DNA of 64,000 bases from positions 126,897,016-126,961,015 of the forward strand of contig OX465580.1 of the NCBI GenBank assembly GCA_950022655.1, in the 5' to 3' direction. The DNA is from Alentia gelatinosa. Taxonomy: Eukaryota; Annelida; Polychaeta; Phyllodocida; Polynoidae. Under the pieces are notes generated by a model, which was not told the DNA's origin, did not search any database, and saw only the letters and a list, made by a program, of their open reading frames with translations. Of the stretch, positions 31,966 to 45,013 are shown in pieces (position 1 is the stretch's first letter; each line of letters begins with the position of its first letter). The translations under genes and the position numbers were made by a program.

Positions 31966-32502
31966 TAAGACAGCGACATCTCCCACCGATTCTCACCGAT
32001 CCGATCAACGATAATAATCGGGAACAATAATGTCGCTGTCAAGCCCTCATATGTTCTTCCCGATCACACCTCCTCTCTTTATAGCCTCATAACACGAACC
32101 GATTGAGATCAAAGAGATCGGCCGGGAGCCTGGCCCGGCTGGGCCCTGGGCCGGGTGATAGGCCTTATTAGACAATAATGCAAAGTATCGGAAAACTGTT
32201 TTCAGACCTTTAATCGCCCCAGTCACCCCTACAAATCGGTGTATGATACCGGTAAATAGAATGAGGAGATACGAACCATTGCTACTGAAACGGCCTACTC
32301 AGAATCGGGAACAGTCGGTGAAGTGCGTACAGCGACAAGATCAAGGTCGGGCAGAGTCAGTTATTTATCCTCGTGCAAGTAATCGGGTCTGCGAAGTGCG
32401 TACAGCGACATAAAGTTCACCGATTCTGACCGACCTGACGGACCCATCGGGCAAAGGTGTGATCGGGAAGAATCGACGTGTGGCAGTCTTATCGGCTTTA
32501 TA
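31966..32502. mobile_element. Element L, copy 2
   Basis: TAAGACAGCGACAT at the left and GGCAGTCTTATCGGCTTTA at the right. The inside shares GGGAACAGTCGGTGAAGTGC and ACCGATTGAGATCAAAGAGA with copy 1 at 6871-7438. Confidence 0.78.
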
Positions 32503-34464
32503 GACGGATATATCTGTCCAATGCCTACCCACTGACCTATCTCCCCACCCGCTGTACCAGGGATACCAGTTGGGGTCAGGAGAATTTCTTACATGGGGAC
32601 TGAGGCCATTCTATGTATCACCTAAAACGCACATGGTGTATGGGGAATCCCCATCACTCTCCTAGCAGATCCTTGGGCCTGGATAGCAGTATAGGATATC
32701 TAGATATCTGCTATGAGAGTGGGTATATGTGTAGTTCTGCACTAAATGGGGTACTCTTCAAAGAAAATCATTAAAGAAAGATTACCACACACTACAGTTC
32801 TATATTCCGCAGAATATCTTTACAAGTTCATTAGGCATTCCTCTGATATTTTTTTTACACTTGGTGAAGCTTCAATAATTCTATTCTCACATGACATATT
32901 CTAAGCCAATCAGATGTCAGTATTCAAGTTTGCCATTATCCGTAGGAGCATTTCCTACAGGAATCCTACCATCCTACAGGTCTAGGTTGGAGCACTGGGA
33001 TCCACAGGGCCTCTAACTGAGTGTACTGGTTGGAGCTGAATTGAGGATTTTGAAAGATTACAGAACAAGTTTATCAAAGATTTAGATTTTAGGGAACCTG
33101 GAGTCTATATTGTTCTCAAAACGTACAATTTCTTGAAATTTTCATCTCATTGAGAATAAAATGAAAATCCTACATGTAGGCAAAATCCTACAAACTGGCA
33201 TCCCTGTGTACATACACCTTACAACTTCTGGCTGGTTTTGCACGGTCACACACCACGTTCAGGATACAGGACGGTGATCTGTTTGTCTCCGCTGAGAACT
33301 AAACACGCTGAGCGACTCAAGGTGTCGGCAGGATGCGCTTTATCCATCGTCCATTCTCCTTTACGGCTGACCATGTTAATTAGCGGGCCCGCAATACTAC
33401 ACCAGAAAGCTGCAATAGGTGGCCATTAGGCATTCTCTCTCACCAGTCCTCTTACCTTCTACCTGTCGCCATGGACTTGGATGACCTTTACCACTGCCAT
33501 TATGACTTGTGTGACCAAATTCTATGTAGATCAGCGACTCATTGTCATTTTTTTTTTTTTTTTTCATCCAGCTGGAGAACTCTTTCTGCCTCATCTAGAT
33601 ATATATATATATTTTTTTTTGTTGGAAACAGAATTGTTATCCGCCTCGTATCTTAAATCCACTTGTTATCAAATACTGACATACATTTGCTGAACTGGGT
33701 CAAACATGTGCGTGTTTAAATCATTGAGCTCTTGTCATATTCCTGCAATATGCCTATTGTAACGTTTTATTACCCAATAGGTGATGTCTTTCTTATGAGA
33801 ACCTAAAAATTAGAGGACGAGGCTTAAACACCTCCACTGCGGCCGACGCTACCTTGAATTTGACCAGAATTCGATCTGTGAAAAGAGTCAACAATGTTGG
33901 GATAGCCCTGGAAACCGTTTTGACTGTCTCAAAAAAAAAAAAAAAAAATTCTTATAAGAACCTGCTCCGAACCACACTGGAGCGTTGCATTAACGGGTTA
34001 ACGTTCGTAATTTTGTCGTGCGTAGATTTAAGAGTTTTAGTGTTGCATTAACTTTGTCTTTAATATACAATAATAAGATACGGACGTTAATACATCGAGG
34101 AGCATAAAATATTACCCGTTTCACAAAATTTTTAATGTTCATAGATCATTGGTACGTAATCGATAGCTGTCGTACGTAAGTGTTGCACAAAAGATAAAAG
34201 AACGATGCGGGGCTAACGAACCTACGTCTACGAGTATTAGTGCTGCACAAAGAAGATTTGTGTCAAGATTTCAAAAGCCACTCAGTTTACAGACAGAGTG
34301 TAATGCTTTTAGGGGAGATGTAGACCTTGCTTCTCAAATCGTGAAATCCTCACGACAGCCTTAAATCGGTTCTCATCAATATGCGACAGAAATGAGTAAC
34401 TTCCGAGTGATTTTACCACAAGGAAGCCACTGATTTCATTTCAGGAATTATAAGCCTAAATTGT

Positions 34465-34550
34465 AAAATGTCAAATGATGTCATAAGGCATCATTCGCCA
34501 GTGGCTGGGGAATGCCATAGTGGCATCATTAGTAAGGAAAGGGTTAATAG
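34465..34550. repeat. Third copy of the AAGGCATCATTCGCC hairpin repeat
   Basis: TGATGTCATAAGGCATCATT and GTGGCATCATTAGTAAGG surround GGCTGGGGAATGCC. Related to 18115-18180 and 20085-20140. Confidence 0.55.
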
Positions 34551-35154
34551 TACATAATTGGAAACTACACATACAATTAAGCTATATACCTTGTAATTTA
34601 ATTTAATCTAATTTACGGTTATTTCCGCCTTGATGGGTCACCGACGACAAATTTGTAAAAACGATTGTAAAAGCGTCACCAAACAGAACGTAAACGTACA
34701 TGCAATACTAGTGAAACGCCAGTTGCTTTCAAGTGCAGCACAATATTGCAACGTTCATTGCAATGTGATCGTCATGGGTATAATAGCAATTTAAGAACGT
34801 CATATTAATTCAAGGCACAAGTCACACTGCCATGACTCAAATGTCAGAAACACCTTTACTTGTCCATTTTATTACTCCAATGACCATAAGGGCACTAGTT
34901 CCTCTCGATATTCGACAAGTGCCGATCTTGATGATTGGCCAATTTGGTTTTAGCATCCACCTAATACAAAGTATCCATAGTAAATCTATGTATAGACATA
35001 TCCGGCGCATACATATATGTTGTATAGTCCGGACTGCAAACACTGGCGCATACGGAAAAATAGAGCGTATGAATATGAAAAAATATTGCACAACTAAAGT
35101 GAACTCAAACGGCACACTATCAGTTGGATTAATGCGGATAACAAATACAATGTT

Positions 35155-35282
35155 GACTGGTTTCAGATAAAAGCAGTCGTATGCTCTTCGGAGTTGACCC
35201 TACGTAATATCTTCGAACGCGCTCGGATATTACCACGCGTCAAATGCTTGGACCATACGGCCACTTGTATCTGAAACCAGTC
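35155..35282. mobile_element. Family G foldback element, copy 3
   Basis: GACTGGTTTCAGATAAAAGC to GTATCTGAAACCAGTC. The inner arms GATATTACCACGCGTCAA and TTGACCCTACGTAATATC-type differ from the other copies. The flank 34960-35090 has the GCGCATACGGAAAAATA text. Confidence 0.75.
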
Positions 35283-36004
35283 AATATTTTGTACATATAG
35301 CCTGTTCAGGTAACGATAGTAAAGACGATTCGGGCATACGGTAACACTATCCCATTCTCGAAATGCAATTCAGATTTTTAAAAAAATTTGAAATGCAATT
35401 TCATTTTCCTTCTCTCTCCGTGCTTCGCTTTCCCCCATTCCGCACCGCCTCCTTACTTAGCCGCCCACCAGGAGAGATACCAGAAACTCCACAAGGTGAA
35501 TGTCACCTTCATACCATACCACCTTCATATCATACCACAAAAAAATATATAAAAAAATTCATATCATACCACCCCACCAGAACCATCGACTTGATGGATG
35601 AGCAGAAAGTCCAACGGTTTGAAGCAATGCGGCAACACTTGCAATGCTTATACCGGGGACACACCAAGCGAGTCAAGGCGGCGATCTCTGGAATCGCCAA
35701 CACAAATTGGCGTGTATGTGAGATATTATTTCATAGGAATATCTCTTGCCTATAATTTAGCATCTTGGGAGCAATAATCAGGTGAAATATGAAATAATAG
35801 CTCTCATATAAGCCACTTTGTGTTGGCGACTACGGAACTCGGTGCGTTTCTCGCTTGGTGTGTCTCCGGCTTTAGCACTTCCCTATATGCCATTTTCCTC
35901 TGGCCGACGAAAACAGCACTGATTAATTGAATTCTCCTAGAAGTCGGTTGGTGGGGGACCAACGACTGCATGCCGTTAAAAGTTGACTATATGCCTGAGA
36001 AAAT

Positions 36005-36145
36005 GTAAATTTCCTGTGTCACAAGGGGACTATTTTCCCGTATACAATGGCTTTGAGGCCGTATACCATGGTAGTGGTACCTGACAATTTTTAAACAACA
36101 GGTAGTGGTTTACTGAGTTCCCATACAGTCTTAGTATACCATGGA
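36005..36145. mobile_element. Family F fragment, copy 3
   Basis: GGGGACTATTTTCCCGTATA, CTTTGAGGCCGTATACCATG and GTAGTGGTTTACTGAGT match the F flank near 63610-63735. The palindromic core is missing. Confidence 0.65.
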
Positions 36146-36210
36146 TAATGAAAAAGAGAATGAAAAAGAGAAAGAGAAAGAGACAGAGAGAGACAGAGAG
36201 AGAAAGAGAC

Positions 36211-36241
<31 letters not shown>

Positions 36242-36292
36242 CACACACAGAGAGACAGAGAGAGACAGAGAGACAGAGACAGAGAGAAAAAA
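36141..36292 (+). repeat. GA/GAGACA-rich microsatellite
   Basis: About 150 bp of AAAGAGAAAGAG and AGAGACAGAGAG words, purine on the plus strand. Reading frames through it (KEKEKE, RDRETE) are artefacts. Confidence 0.9.
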
Positions 36293-36680
36293 AAAAGGAA
36301 GTCAGACAGTGCTACCAGGTCATGCCTCTAGAGGGAGCCACCAACGCAGTACGCATGCGCCTGGATGTAAGTGAGCAGCTCCCCCTGGAGGCCTGATATC
36401 CATCAACGAGCATTCGAGACCAGCGGGAAACTTGATTCGCTGCCAATAGGGATGGCCTTTCTGGCTTCTCGGATTAATCTGACGTACGCCCTTTCTGTGT
36501 GCATCTTGTTGGTTGGCTTCTCCGCTGCGCCAGGTCCCTAGCACGCTGAGGGCAGGTGAGGGACCTCGCCGGCCGCCCACACCTGCTCTCACTGAGCCAC
36601 TCTTAATGGCATATGACCTGCTCACTGCTGCAATGCTATCAACATTCGCTCAGATACCTCTACTAAAACGTTGCACTGGA

Positions 36681-36998
36681 GGGTTGGTTTGATTTAACGT
36701 CCAGTTAACCATTATAGGTTCTTACCAGACTTTCTCAAGGTTCTTTTACACCACATGGGTGGTGATCGAATCTATGTTATGAATTTAGGTAGAAATCTCA
36801 CCCCTACACCTTAACCGAGATGAGAGTTCTTTTACTTCCCACACCACATAAACATGGTATGAGAAGGATTTGCCTTTGATATAGCAGTAATTCTACCACT
36901 GTTGAGGGTGTAGAAGAGAGGCTGCAGTGAGACTCGAACCCACAACCTTGGGGTCACAAGTCCAGTGTCTTCACCACTGAGCTAAATCCCCACCCCCC
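36681..36998 (-). mobile_element. tRNA-derived SINE, copy 11
   Basis: Near full length: tail GTTAAATCAAACC, body, B-box GGTTCGAGTCTCACTGC and A-box TTTAGCTCAGTGG on the minus strand. Target duplications are not clear. Confidence 0.85.
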
Positions 36999-37139
36999 AA
37001 ACTGTGCATAACTTTGAATGACATAAAATCTTCTACAATAGTAGGTCCTCTCAAAAGCTACCGAAAAGTGGCAGACACTACGTTTTTCTCTTCACATACA
37101 TGTTTGGCTCTCTAAACAGACTTAGGTCACTCAAAAAAA

Positions 37140-37413
37140 AAAACTTGTTTCCCATCACCGCGCGCTTCAGAAAAAACGATTTTAGAAGATTTTTTTGATT
37201 TTTTTTTAATAGATGAACCTTAATAGAAATTATGAAAGGTATGTGTATTTAGTATCAAATTAAAGCTCCTGATGTCAGGGATACATTAAATGTATAGCAA
37301 GTAAAAATCTGGAAACCCCGCATAAGCAGACACCCCACGTAAGCAGCCACTTTGGCCCGGATCGGAGGGTGTCTGCTTATGCGGTGTTTTACTGTATGTC
37401 TGCCATCTTTGAT
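37140..37413 (+). mobile_element. Dispersed repeat M, copy 2, with pogo-like core
   Basis: Inverted copy of 4578-4856, from CATCACCGCGCGCTTCAG to GTCTGCCATCTTTGAT. The core at 37309-37394 has GGAAACCCCGCATAAGC and GCGGTGTTTTACTG, followed by TA. Confidence 0.75.
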
Positions 37414-37465
37414 CTAGCAAAAAAAACAAACAAAAAACAACAACAAAACTAAACGTTGCATAACA

Positions 37466-37690
37466 CAGGGATGTCAGTTGGGGTTAGGAAAAGAACAGGA
37501 AATATTTTGCATGTGGATTTTTCTGCCTCAGAAAGAAAAGGAAAACTTGGATAATATGTCTTTGTCAGCCATGGCATGGGGCTGAAGGTCTATTGGAAGG
37601 TTTTATTGGCGTAAATAAGGCTAAATCAATATTATCTTCGTTTGAGACAAGGAAAGGCAATTATGGTAAAACATTAACCTTAAGGGGAAA
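37466..37690 (+). mobile_element. Family K element copy
   Basis: CACAGGGATGTCAGTTGGGG at the left, then GCATGTGGATTTTTCTGCC and CAGCCATGGCATGGGGCTG. The right end is lost. Confidence 0.75.
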
Positions 37691-38189
37691 AAAACTCGTA
37701 GACATTACATTTTTCTCTTCACATATCTGTTTGAATCTCTAGACAGTCATGTGTATACCTTTTTTTGTCCACGTAAGCAAAATTAGATAGAAGTGGTGTT
37801 TTCTAAAAAACAAAAAAACAAAAAAAAAAACCCTAACTACATGAAGTCAATCCTCAATTACATTTAGGACCTCCGCAAAACTATCATGCTTGAACAAATC
37901 TCAACATTTGTTTTCCCTTTTTTGCTAATTATCCCGACTAAATCATAGAAAACCATCAAACCATGGTTTCCCAGGGCCTCTTTTATAATCTCACATTACT
38001 ATCTCCTTCTTTAATGCTACAGCTCTTGTCTGATCGCTAGCTCAACTCCCAGGGCTCAAAAGTCAACTAATGAAATAGATGAGTGCCTGGGGCGTTGGGA
38101 GCCGCGTCTATGCTCTCCGTAACTAGGTGACTAATCTGTATACCCATTGTCATCCAGAGAGCGGCATCGCTGATAATACTGTAAAATAA

Positions 38190-38480
38190 TTAGTAGAAAC
38201 CGAACGAGAGTTAGTAGTGTTAATGTTTATCGCACGACGGGCAGGTCGTGAATTACTGCGAGAGGCGTTAGCCGAGTGCAGTAAGAAGCAGACCTGACCG
38301 GAGTGCGATAAACACTTACACTATTAACTCAAGTTCAGTTTAGTATTTATCTTACCCCGTCTCCAATAATTCATTTGTTACCCTCGTGCAATAAATAACA
38401 CTTTACTGCACGCTCGCCAAATACAGTCAGCCAATGTTAAGCCTATGGCGGTTTTTATTGGGGGTAGGATAAAGTGCATG
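38190..38480. mobile_element. Family B inverted-repeat element, copy 4
   Basis: The core pairs ACGAGAGTTAGTAGTGTTAA and GTTTATCGCACGAC with GAGTGCGATAAACAC and CTATTAACTC. The apex is GAGGCGTTAGCCGAG. It ends TTATCTTACCCC and ...TTGGGGGTAGGATAAA. Confidence 0.75.
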
Positions 38481-38699
38481 TAGAGAAGAGATCCTATATT
38501 GCACTTAAAGAGCCATTCATAAAGTATATACGCAGAATTTCTGAATTTTTTACCCCATCTCCTCAACCCCTCATAATCTTGTATGCAATAGAACACAGAA
38601 TGAGCAAACGCGAAATTTCACAGAAAATTGTGACCCCAACCCCACCCCCCTTAATGCGTATTTTCTTTATGGATGGCTCCTAATAAGATTAAGACAAAA

Positions 38700-39021
38700 G
38701 AGGCATACTCAGTGTACGATTGGTATCGCTAAACTAAGGTCTGTGAACTTAGTCTACATTCTTTCTCATCTTCATGTTTACTCCCCCTTCCCCTCTCAAT
38801 CATATGTTATTCATCCTGCTAATTTATATATCGGTTGCCCATAGAAGTGCCATAGCCACGTTTCATGAAGCTAGTTTATATATGAAACTGTGACACCGAA
38901 TCACCTGTGTACCTATGATCTGTTTCTGCTCTTGATCTTGATGTACGAGCCTATCCAGTGGAAGAACTGCCCTAGTCGCAGAACTGGTACTTATGTTTGG
39001 CCAATAAAAAAATAAATTAAA
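38700..39021 (+). mobile_element. Possible retroelement 3' end with A-rich tail
   Basis: Non-coding stretch ending GTTTGGCCAATAAAAAAATA and an A-rich run. The ending style resembles 47820-47912 (GACCCAATAAAAGTTTT). No coding remnant identified. Confidence 0.35.
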
Positions 39022-39489
39022 AAAAACAAAAAAAACAACTAATTCCCTATCTTCATGCCAAGCCAGTCAAACCAAATGGAAGGGTCCCACAACAGACAAA
39101 GCTATGTCTGCCTGCAGGTATGGCTTACATGCTGAGTCATTGGCCGTCATTCACACTGCATTTTCGACACGTGTACTTCTCGGGGCACTTCTATCCCAGT
39201 GAGAACTTCCCGGAAGTTTGTGTAGCTTCTTAATGATTGTGATCCCTACCTTAAGGCCAAGGCTGAGCTGTGCATTGTTGTGTTGTTGTCAGGCAATGGC
39301 GTATAAGACAACGTTAAGACGGCTCAAATTGACCCTGCCGCCAGTTGCTGCTGCCTCCAACAGGCGTTCATAAACAGTTGAGGAGTTTTAATTAAGAATT
39401 TACACTAATTAGAAACAACACCTTGTCGAGGCAGCAGAATGCCAATTCACAGGTGCTTGGGCAAGTTCTATCATACGGTCACAACAATG

Positions 39490-39785
39490 TATTGATATTA
39501 TCAAGAGACGTCACGAGTTTCAGTCTGAGTTTATTTATGCCACGCATTTTGTTGGCTCCATAATTTCACGAGTCAAAGACGAGTGACATTACGGAGCCAA
39601 CAAAATGAGTGGCATAAATAAACTCAATCTCAAACGAGTGGCGTCTAGATTTTACCCTACCCCATTTCCATATTTTTTCAGTATCAGAAAGTAGTGGCAT
39701 AAACAACACTTTATGTCACTACCCGTGACATAAACAAGTCCCATGTTAAGCCTATGGCGTTTTTATTAGGGTAGGATAAACAATG
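39490..39785. mobile_element. Family B inverted-repeat element, copy 5
   Basis: The core pairs GACGTCACGAGTTTCAGTCT and GAGTTTATTTATGCCAC with GTGGCATAAATAAACTC. An inner stem GTTGGCTCCATAATTTCAC / GTGACATTACGGAGCCAAC sits at the apex. The ends match family B, and the core class is that of 9240-9500. Confidence 0.75.
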
Positions 39786-41239
39786 TTCTTTGTGTGTTAT
39801 TCTTTTTGAAATTCAATTGTAATATCATGGTTAGATCAAATCAGTCGATAACTTTAGTGGTTAAACCTTTGAGAAGGTATGCTACACGTGAGACTATGAA
39901 TAATGCTGTATCGCAGAGAACTATTAGTACATTTCTTAAAATATTCTTTGGTGCTAGAAGGCATACTAAGCATCTTATTTGTACAGGCTGTCTCGCCGTT
40001 ATCAAATGGAAGACTTGGGCTTGCCCAGGTTTTGATAATAAAAATCTTTGAATAAAAAACCCACAAAAATCCAAAGAGGAAACTCACAGCAGAATGTTTT
40101 ATTCTGAAGAATTATTACGGTCTCTTTCCTATATCCCATCATTGTGCATACTTGGTCATTTAGATTTTATAGACCATTGTTATGCAAGCAAGGGATGTAA
40201 AAAATATATAAGTGGAAATACATATCACTAGAAAGTGGATAATTAGAAGACATGGAAATAACCCCCTATATATGGCCCAAAAAAGAACGACAACAAAAAA
40301 ATTCATTTAGAAAGTGGAAACCTGTCATCTCTGACAAAAATAGTCGTATATGATATAAACATTAGATATTTTTTCACACTTATACGTATAAATACGTACA
40401 TCTCTCTGTAGCCGTAAATACCCATGCATCTGAAAGATGGTAGCCCGATTCCGGCATCTACATTGCTCAAGTCCCTTTCCTCCCCGATGCGCACTGAAGA
40501 TTACCTGGCTCCATTTCCTGAGTAATAGAAAGCTTTCAAGGGCTTATCTATATATAGCTCCGGATTGACATCTACGGGTGTGGTAAGCTATTTTCAGAAG
40601 TCAGCAGCTAAATTGCAGGCATGGTTCTCACCCCTGTCTTTCGGCATCAAGGAAAGGGGACATTTCCTTTGGATATAAGACCTTTTTACGCTGAGACAAA
40701 GTGGAGAAATCACCCGCCCCCTGAGGTTTTTTTCAAAGCTGTGGAGGAAACTTTCCAAAGGTTAGGATTCCCTCTGCTAACTTGTATGACTCATAAAAAC
40801 CACATGACTTAGACACCAGTCAAATGTCAGTCTGACCCCAGCGAACTGATATCTCAAGATGAAGTCGGGAGGATTTAATCAACAAGCTGGATTTATAAAC
40901 AGCGATAGATGCATCTCATATAATTCCCAAAATGGCCATGTTTACCAAGGTGCGAGAAATCGCACCGCCTGGGGTAGCTCTCACTAATGAAATGCGTTGC
41001 GTATTAATGTTGCTTTATTCAATGTGGGGAAATAAGACATGTAGGAGAGCATAGGGAAAGGGAACATGATAATTATAACACGAATAGCACGTAACATGAC
41101 CGATGTAGACAGTTGAGGTACCACAAACTTTAGGGAGTAAAATTGCAATATGTAAAGGGAAAGAATTGAACATACCGAAATTAGTCGTGGGAGGAAAGAG
41201 ACAAGAGAGGAGGAATGAGAGGCAAGGAAGGAGTGGAGA

Positions 41240-41560
41240 CTATGTAGAAACCAAACACGAGTTAGTCCTGTTGTTGTTTATCGCACGACGGCAAGATCGC
41301 GTATTACTGCGCGAGGCGAAGCCGAGAGCAGTAATACGCGATCTTGCTGGAGTGCGATGATCAATAACACGACTAACTCGTGTTTGGTTTAGAATTGATC
41401 CTACCCCGCCTGTCTAAATTACTTCTACATTAACAAATGACGTTATTTGTCAAGTGTATCCCACTAGAGCAATATTTTTCATTTTTCTGAACTCCAGACT
41501 GAATACAGTGACCCAATGTTAAGCCTATGGAGTTTTTTATTAGGGGTAGGATAAAACGAC
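41240..41560. mobile_element. Family B inverted-repeat element, copy 6
   Basis: Arms AAACCAAACACGAGTTAGTC and GACTAACTCGTGTTTGGTTT are perfect complements. Inner arms AAGATCGCGTATTACTGC / GCAGTAATACGCGATCTT close on GCGAAGC at 41316-41322. The ends read ATCCTACCCC and TAGGGGTAGGATAAAA. Family G copy 4 follows directly. Confidence 0.82.
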
Positions 41561-41572
41561 ATACATACAACT

Positions 41573-41701
41573 GACTGGTTTCAGATACAAGCGGCCGTAT
41601 GCTCCGATGAGCTGACGCTTAGTAATATCCGAGCAGATGCGAGGATATTGCGTCGAGTCCAAACAGAGGAGCATACAACCGCTTTTTATCTCAAACCAGT
41701 C
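41573..41701. mobile_element. Family G foldback element, copy 4
   Basis: GACTGGTTTCAGATACAAGC to CTTTTTATCTCAAACCAGTC. The outer arms also pair GTATGCTCC with GGAGCATAC. Confidence 0.78.
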
Positions 41702-43116
41702 AGTTTTGTGTATGTACTTTCCTCTACCTTCTTGATACTACTGTAGTTAACGAACAGATTGAAAGATAATTAAAAGATATCCCTTGTACTAGGTATAGAA
41801 AAGGGTCTTTAGGTACGATCCTAGATTGTTAAACGGACCCCAGGCCTGTGGCCTGTGTCACAGTGTTTGGGCGACAACTCTAGTTACCTGGGACCTGTTT
41901 CAGTAGGCTCGTGACATTAGGCCTAGACAGACATCAACAGCGGCACCAACAGTGCAAGCAACAGCGGAAAAAGACTAGCAAATATCAGTAAATCAGAGTG
42001 CCCAATCTTCTTCATATTTGGAACGATTATAGATTATATGTATCTCTTACTCATGTTAAAGTATCATTGCTTAATTCCTACGAGAAGTGAGTGAAACTCC
42101 GCGTGTTGACGATTGCAATCTTGTAATCTGTCCGTATGGTGCCACAGACGCCATCTAGACATGTCACGAAACTACTGAAACAGGTCCCTGGTAACGGTAA
42201 AAGGTAGACAGCATGACGCGTGTGTTATGTACCTGACGTCACCCTCACACAAGAGGCCTATACATGTTGTATGCCAAATTACAATCATTTGCAGCTGACG
42301 GTTTGATATTGCGCGTTTACAAAGGTATGATATCGGAAAATTTACCTTGAAAATGAAAACCCATATCAATTTCATGGAAATTTAATATGATGATCTCCAA
42401 GTGTTGTAAATCTAATTTAAAGACTGGGGGACACCGTGCTTGTTTTGTCATCGAGAAATCTATATTATGACAGTATCATAATAGAATAAACAGACATTTT
42501 TATACGTTTGATTTGACATATTATGAACCCATGTCATTTTCTTCAAACTTTCACATAATATAGTTAAGGTATAATAGTACGGATTTAAGTTCTGAAAGCT
42601 ATAGGTTATCGTCCTTGATTTTGAGAAAATTGAAGAAACCCATGATTTTCAGTATATTTCCTATATAAATCAACATAATGAAAATGGGCATATTCTACCT
42701 ATTGGTGAAATAAGACAAAATGTTTTATTGACTTATTTGACATTAGAATATATCAAAACGAAACAGTTTGGACTGATGATTGTCAATATTAGAAAATCAC
42801 TGGGTGGCGTCATTATGAATTGTATGATATGTCTTAGAGGGAGAGATGTGGTCAGTAGTTGGAATATAATGAAAGCAAAAACACTTGGTATTCACTTTGC
42901 CTATTAAAGACAGGATAGGTGATGGGACCATTAGAAAATGGAGAGAAACTTGATTAAAAAACAAGTTCAGAAAGTGAGTGCCTGTAGAGGCGGGGGTTTC
43001 GAAGGAGGCGGAGCAGCGAGAGGCAGAATAATCAGGACGCATTTATATCTCCGGGTCGCTCTGAGCGTGGCTTACAGGGGTGGATCCCCAAAATACCTCA
43101 TCTCTGTCATAAGCGG

Positions 43117-43480
43117 TTAGGTGTGGGAGGCGGCAGGCGGCAGGCGGAGGACGGCGGGCGGCGGGCGGCGGGCGGCGGGCGGAGGGAGGAGGACGGAGGG
43201 CGGCGGGCGGCGGACAGCGGGCGGAGGACGGAGGGCGGCGGGCGGAGGACGGAGGGCGGCGGGCGGAGGGCGTAGGGCGGAGGTCGGCAGGTGGAGGACG
43301 GAGGGCGGAGGAGGGCGGAGGGCGGCGGGCGGCGGGCGGAGGGCGGCGGGCGGCGGGCGGCGGGCGGTGGAGGGCGGAGGGCAGCGAAAGGCGGGTAGAG
43401 GGCAGAGGGCGGCGGCGGGCGGCAGAGGGCGGGCGGTAGGCGGCGGAGGGCGGGCGGCAGGCGGGAGACGCCGCGACATC
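43117..43480 (+). repeat. GC-rich GGCGGGC/GGAGGGC array
   Basis: About 360 bp of variable GGCGGGC, GGAGGGC and GGAGGAC words, G on the plus strand. Four overlapping long reading frames (Arg/Gly/Ala-rich on +, Pro-rich on -) are composition artefacts. The array ends where a diverged single 39-bp satellite unit (CTACACTGGCCACCAGAGC) begins at 43551. Confidence 0.92.
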
Positions 43481-44983
43481 CACCCGCCACGTGACGCACG
43501 CGCCTGTGCACTCCTGCGACTTCCCCCTAGCGTCTGCGTGCCCTACACTGGCCACCAGAGCGACACTGCGTTACCTCTAGTGGGGTTAAATCCGTGGCTT
43601 CCTTGAACCAGTAGCTGTATTAAAGTGTCCGTTAGTCTTCAAGTATGTCAGCATTTAGACTATACGTAGAACAAAACTTAACCCGACCAACCTCTGAGTC
43701 ATAACAGAGTGGAGACAGAGGTGCCGGCCAATCTGTACTATTCTCGGGAGCGGAACGTTCAAACCAAAACGAGGCTTCAGCTGGCAAAGGGTATTGCAAT
43801 TTTCGGGCACCCTAGCTTTCTGGTATTATCGCCCGACCGGCGTGTCATAAATCTATTTTTGAACTAACTTTACATGATAAATATGAATAATTAATGGCTG
43901 TTTGATGTATTTCTAACAAGATATATCAATAAACTTTGTGGGATAGAAGTATGAATGTTTGAGTCAGAAGATTTATTTAGTTTTGAGCAAGTTTTTCTTT
44001 TGACATTTATAGCAGCCTGTCATCTGCAATTTCGGCAGTTCACTTGAGAAAACATCAAATAAAACAATCTTTGCATAATAAACTGATAAAAAAAAATCCA
44101 TATCCCTCTTCCCCTGTTCTCCAGCTGCATGTCATTTTTTGTTTGGTTCCTATATGTTGGATATTTACGGAGATATTACCAGTTATGTACAGTGGATTTA
44201 ACATTGGTTTCAATGGAGTGAAAAGTTGTTTAACCCTTAGCGCGTACGAGAGTGCACTGCACCGCTTTACCGAAAATAAACTGGACAGCTATAAACCTGA
44301 GTAGCGCAGTGTTCGTTTTTGCGGCCGGACCTACCCGTTACTACGTTGCGTGACGTCGTCGCCGCTCCCGAGAATACCATGGTGTGTCCTGTTTCCATGG
44401 TGTGACGTACGGTTATATATACGTCATTGTTAGCAGCGGGCACCATGTGAAGGTCATACGGCCACAGGTATATAATAATACAAAGTGATAGGCGGCTTCA
44501 CTGATAATACATTGCTTGGTGTCGCTTAATGGCGCTAGCTACCATCCTCTATTTAAACTGTTCCCGACAGGTAAGTTCGTAATCCAATACAAGAGCCTTT
44601 ATTACATCGCCGTACAACGGCCAGTATTGAGCTCCCGGACGGTAATTTTCAATACGTAAACTGCATTAACGTCTTATCCAATTAAGATATCAGGAAAGGC
44701 TTTCAAATCTCATCCGTGTTTTTTTTTTAATCCTTCTTAATTTTAGCGCATATGGAGTGGAAACTGTAAGGATTACGTACCAGCTACATATACTTATAAT
44801 TGACAGGTGATACAATCCAATGTCTGAATTGACATTGGTCAGAGATGACGACATAGTCTCGCGCCAAATGCTGGGAATAATCAATCTTTGATAATTTTCT
44901 ATTGTACATAACATCCATGGTGTTGTTCAGAAACTTGGTACCAGACGTGTTAAAAGAGAAATGATATATTCATGACATGATTG

Positions 44984-45013
44984 CCTGAATAAGTCTGATA
45001 AATCAGACGAAAC
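44984..45013 (+). ncRNA. CTGAATAAG-stem-CGAAAC hairpin, copy B
   Basis: Stem GTCTGAT / ATCAGAC with GAAACG after it, identical to copy D at 63123 except G to T in the CTGAAGA word. Both are followed by CCCCTATCTCGATGTATAAT, so they belong to one repeat family. Confidence 0.45.

Noticed and set aside
36141..36396. Charged KEKEKE/RDRETE frames that look like coiled coils
   Set aside because: GA/GAGACA microsatellite translated in several frames.
43043..43606. Overlapping frames of 120-170 codons on both strands
   Set aside because: Low-complexity GGCGGGC/GGAGGGC array; every frame lacks stops because of composition.
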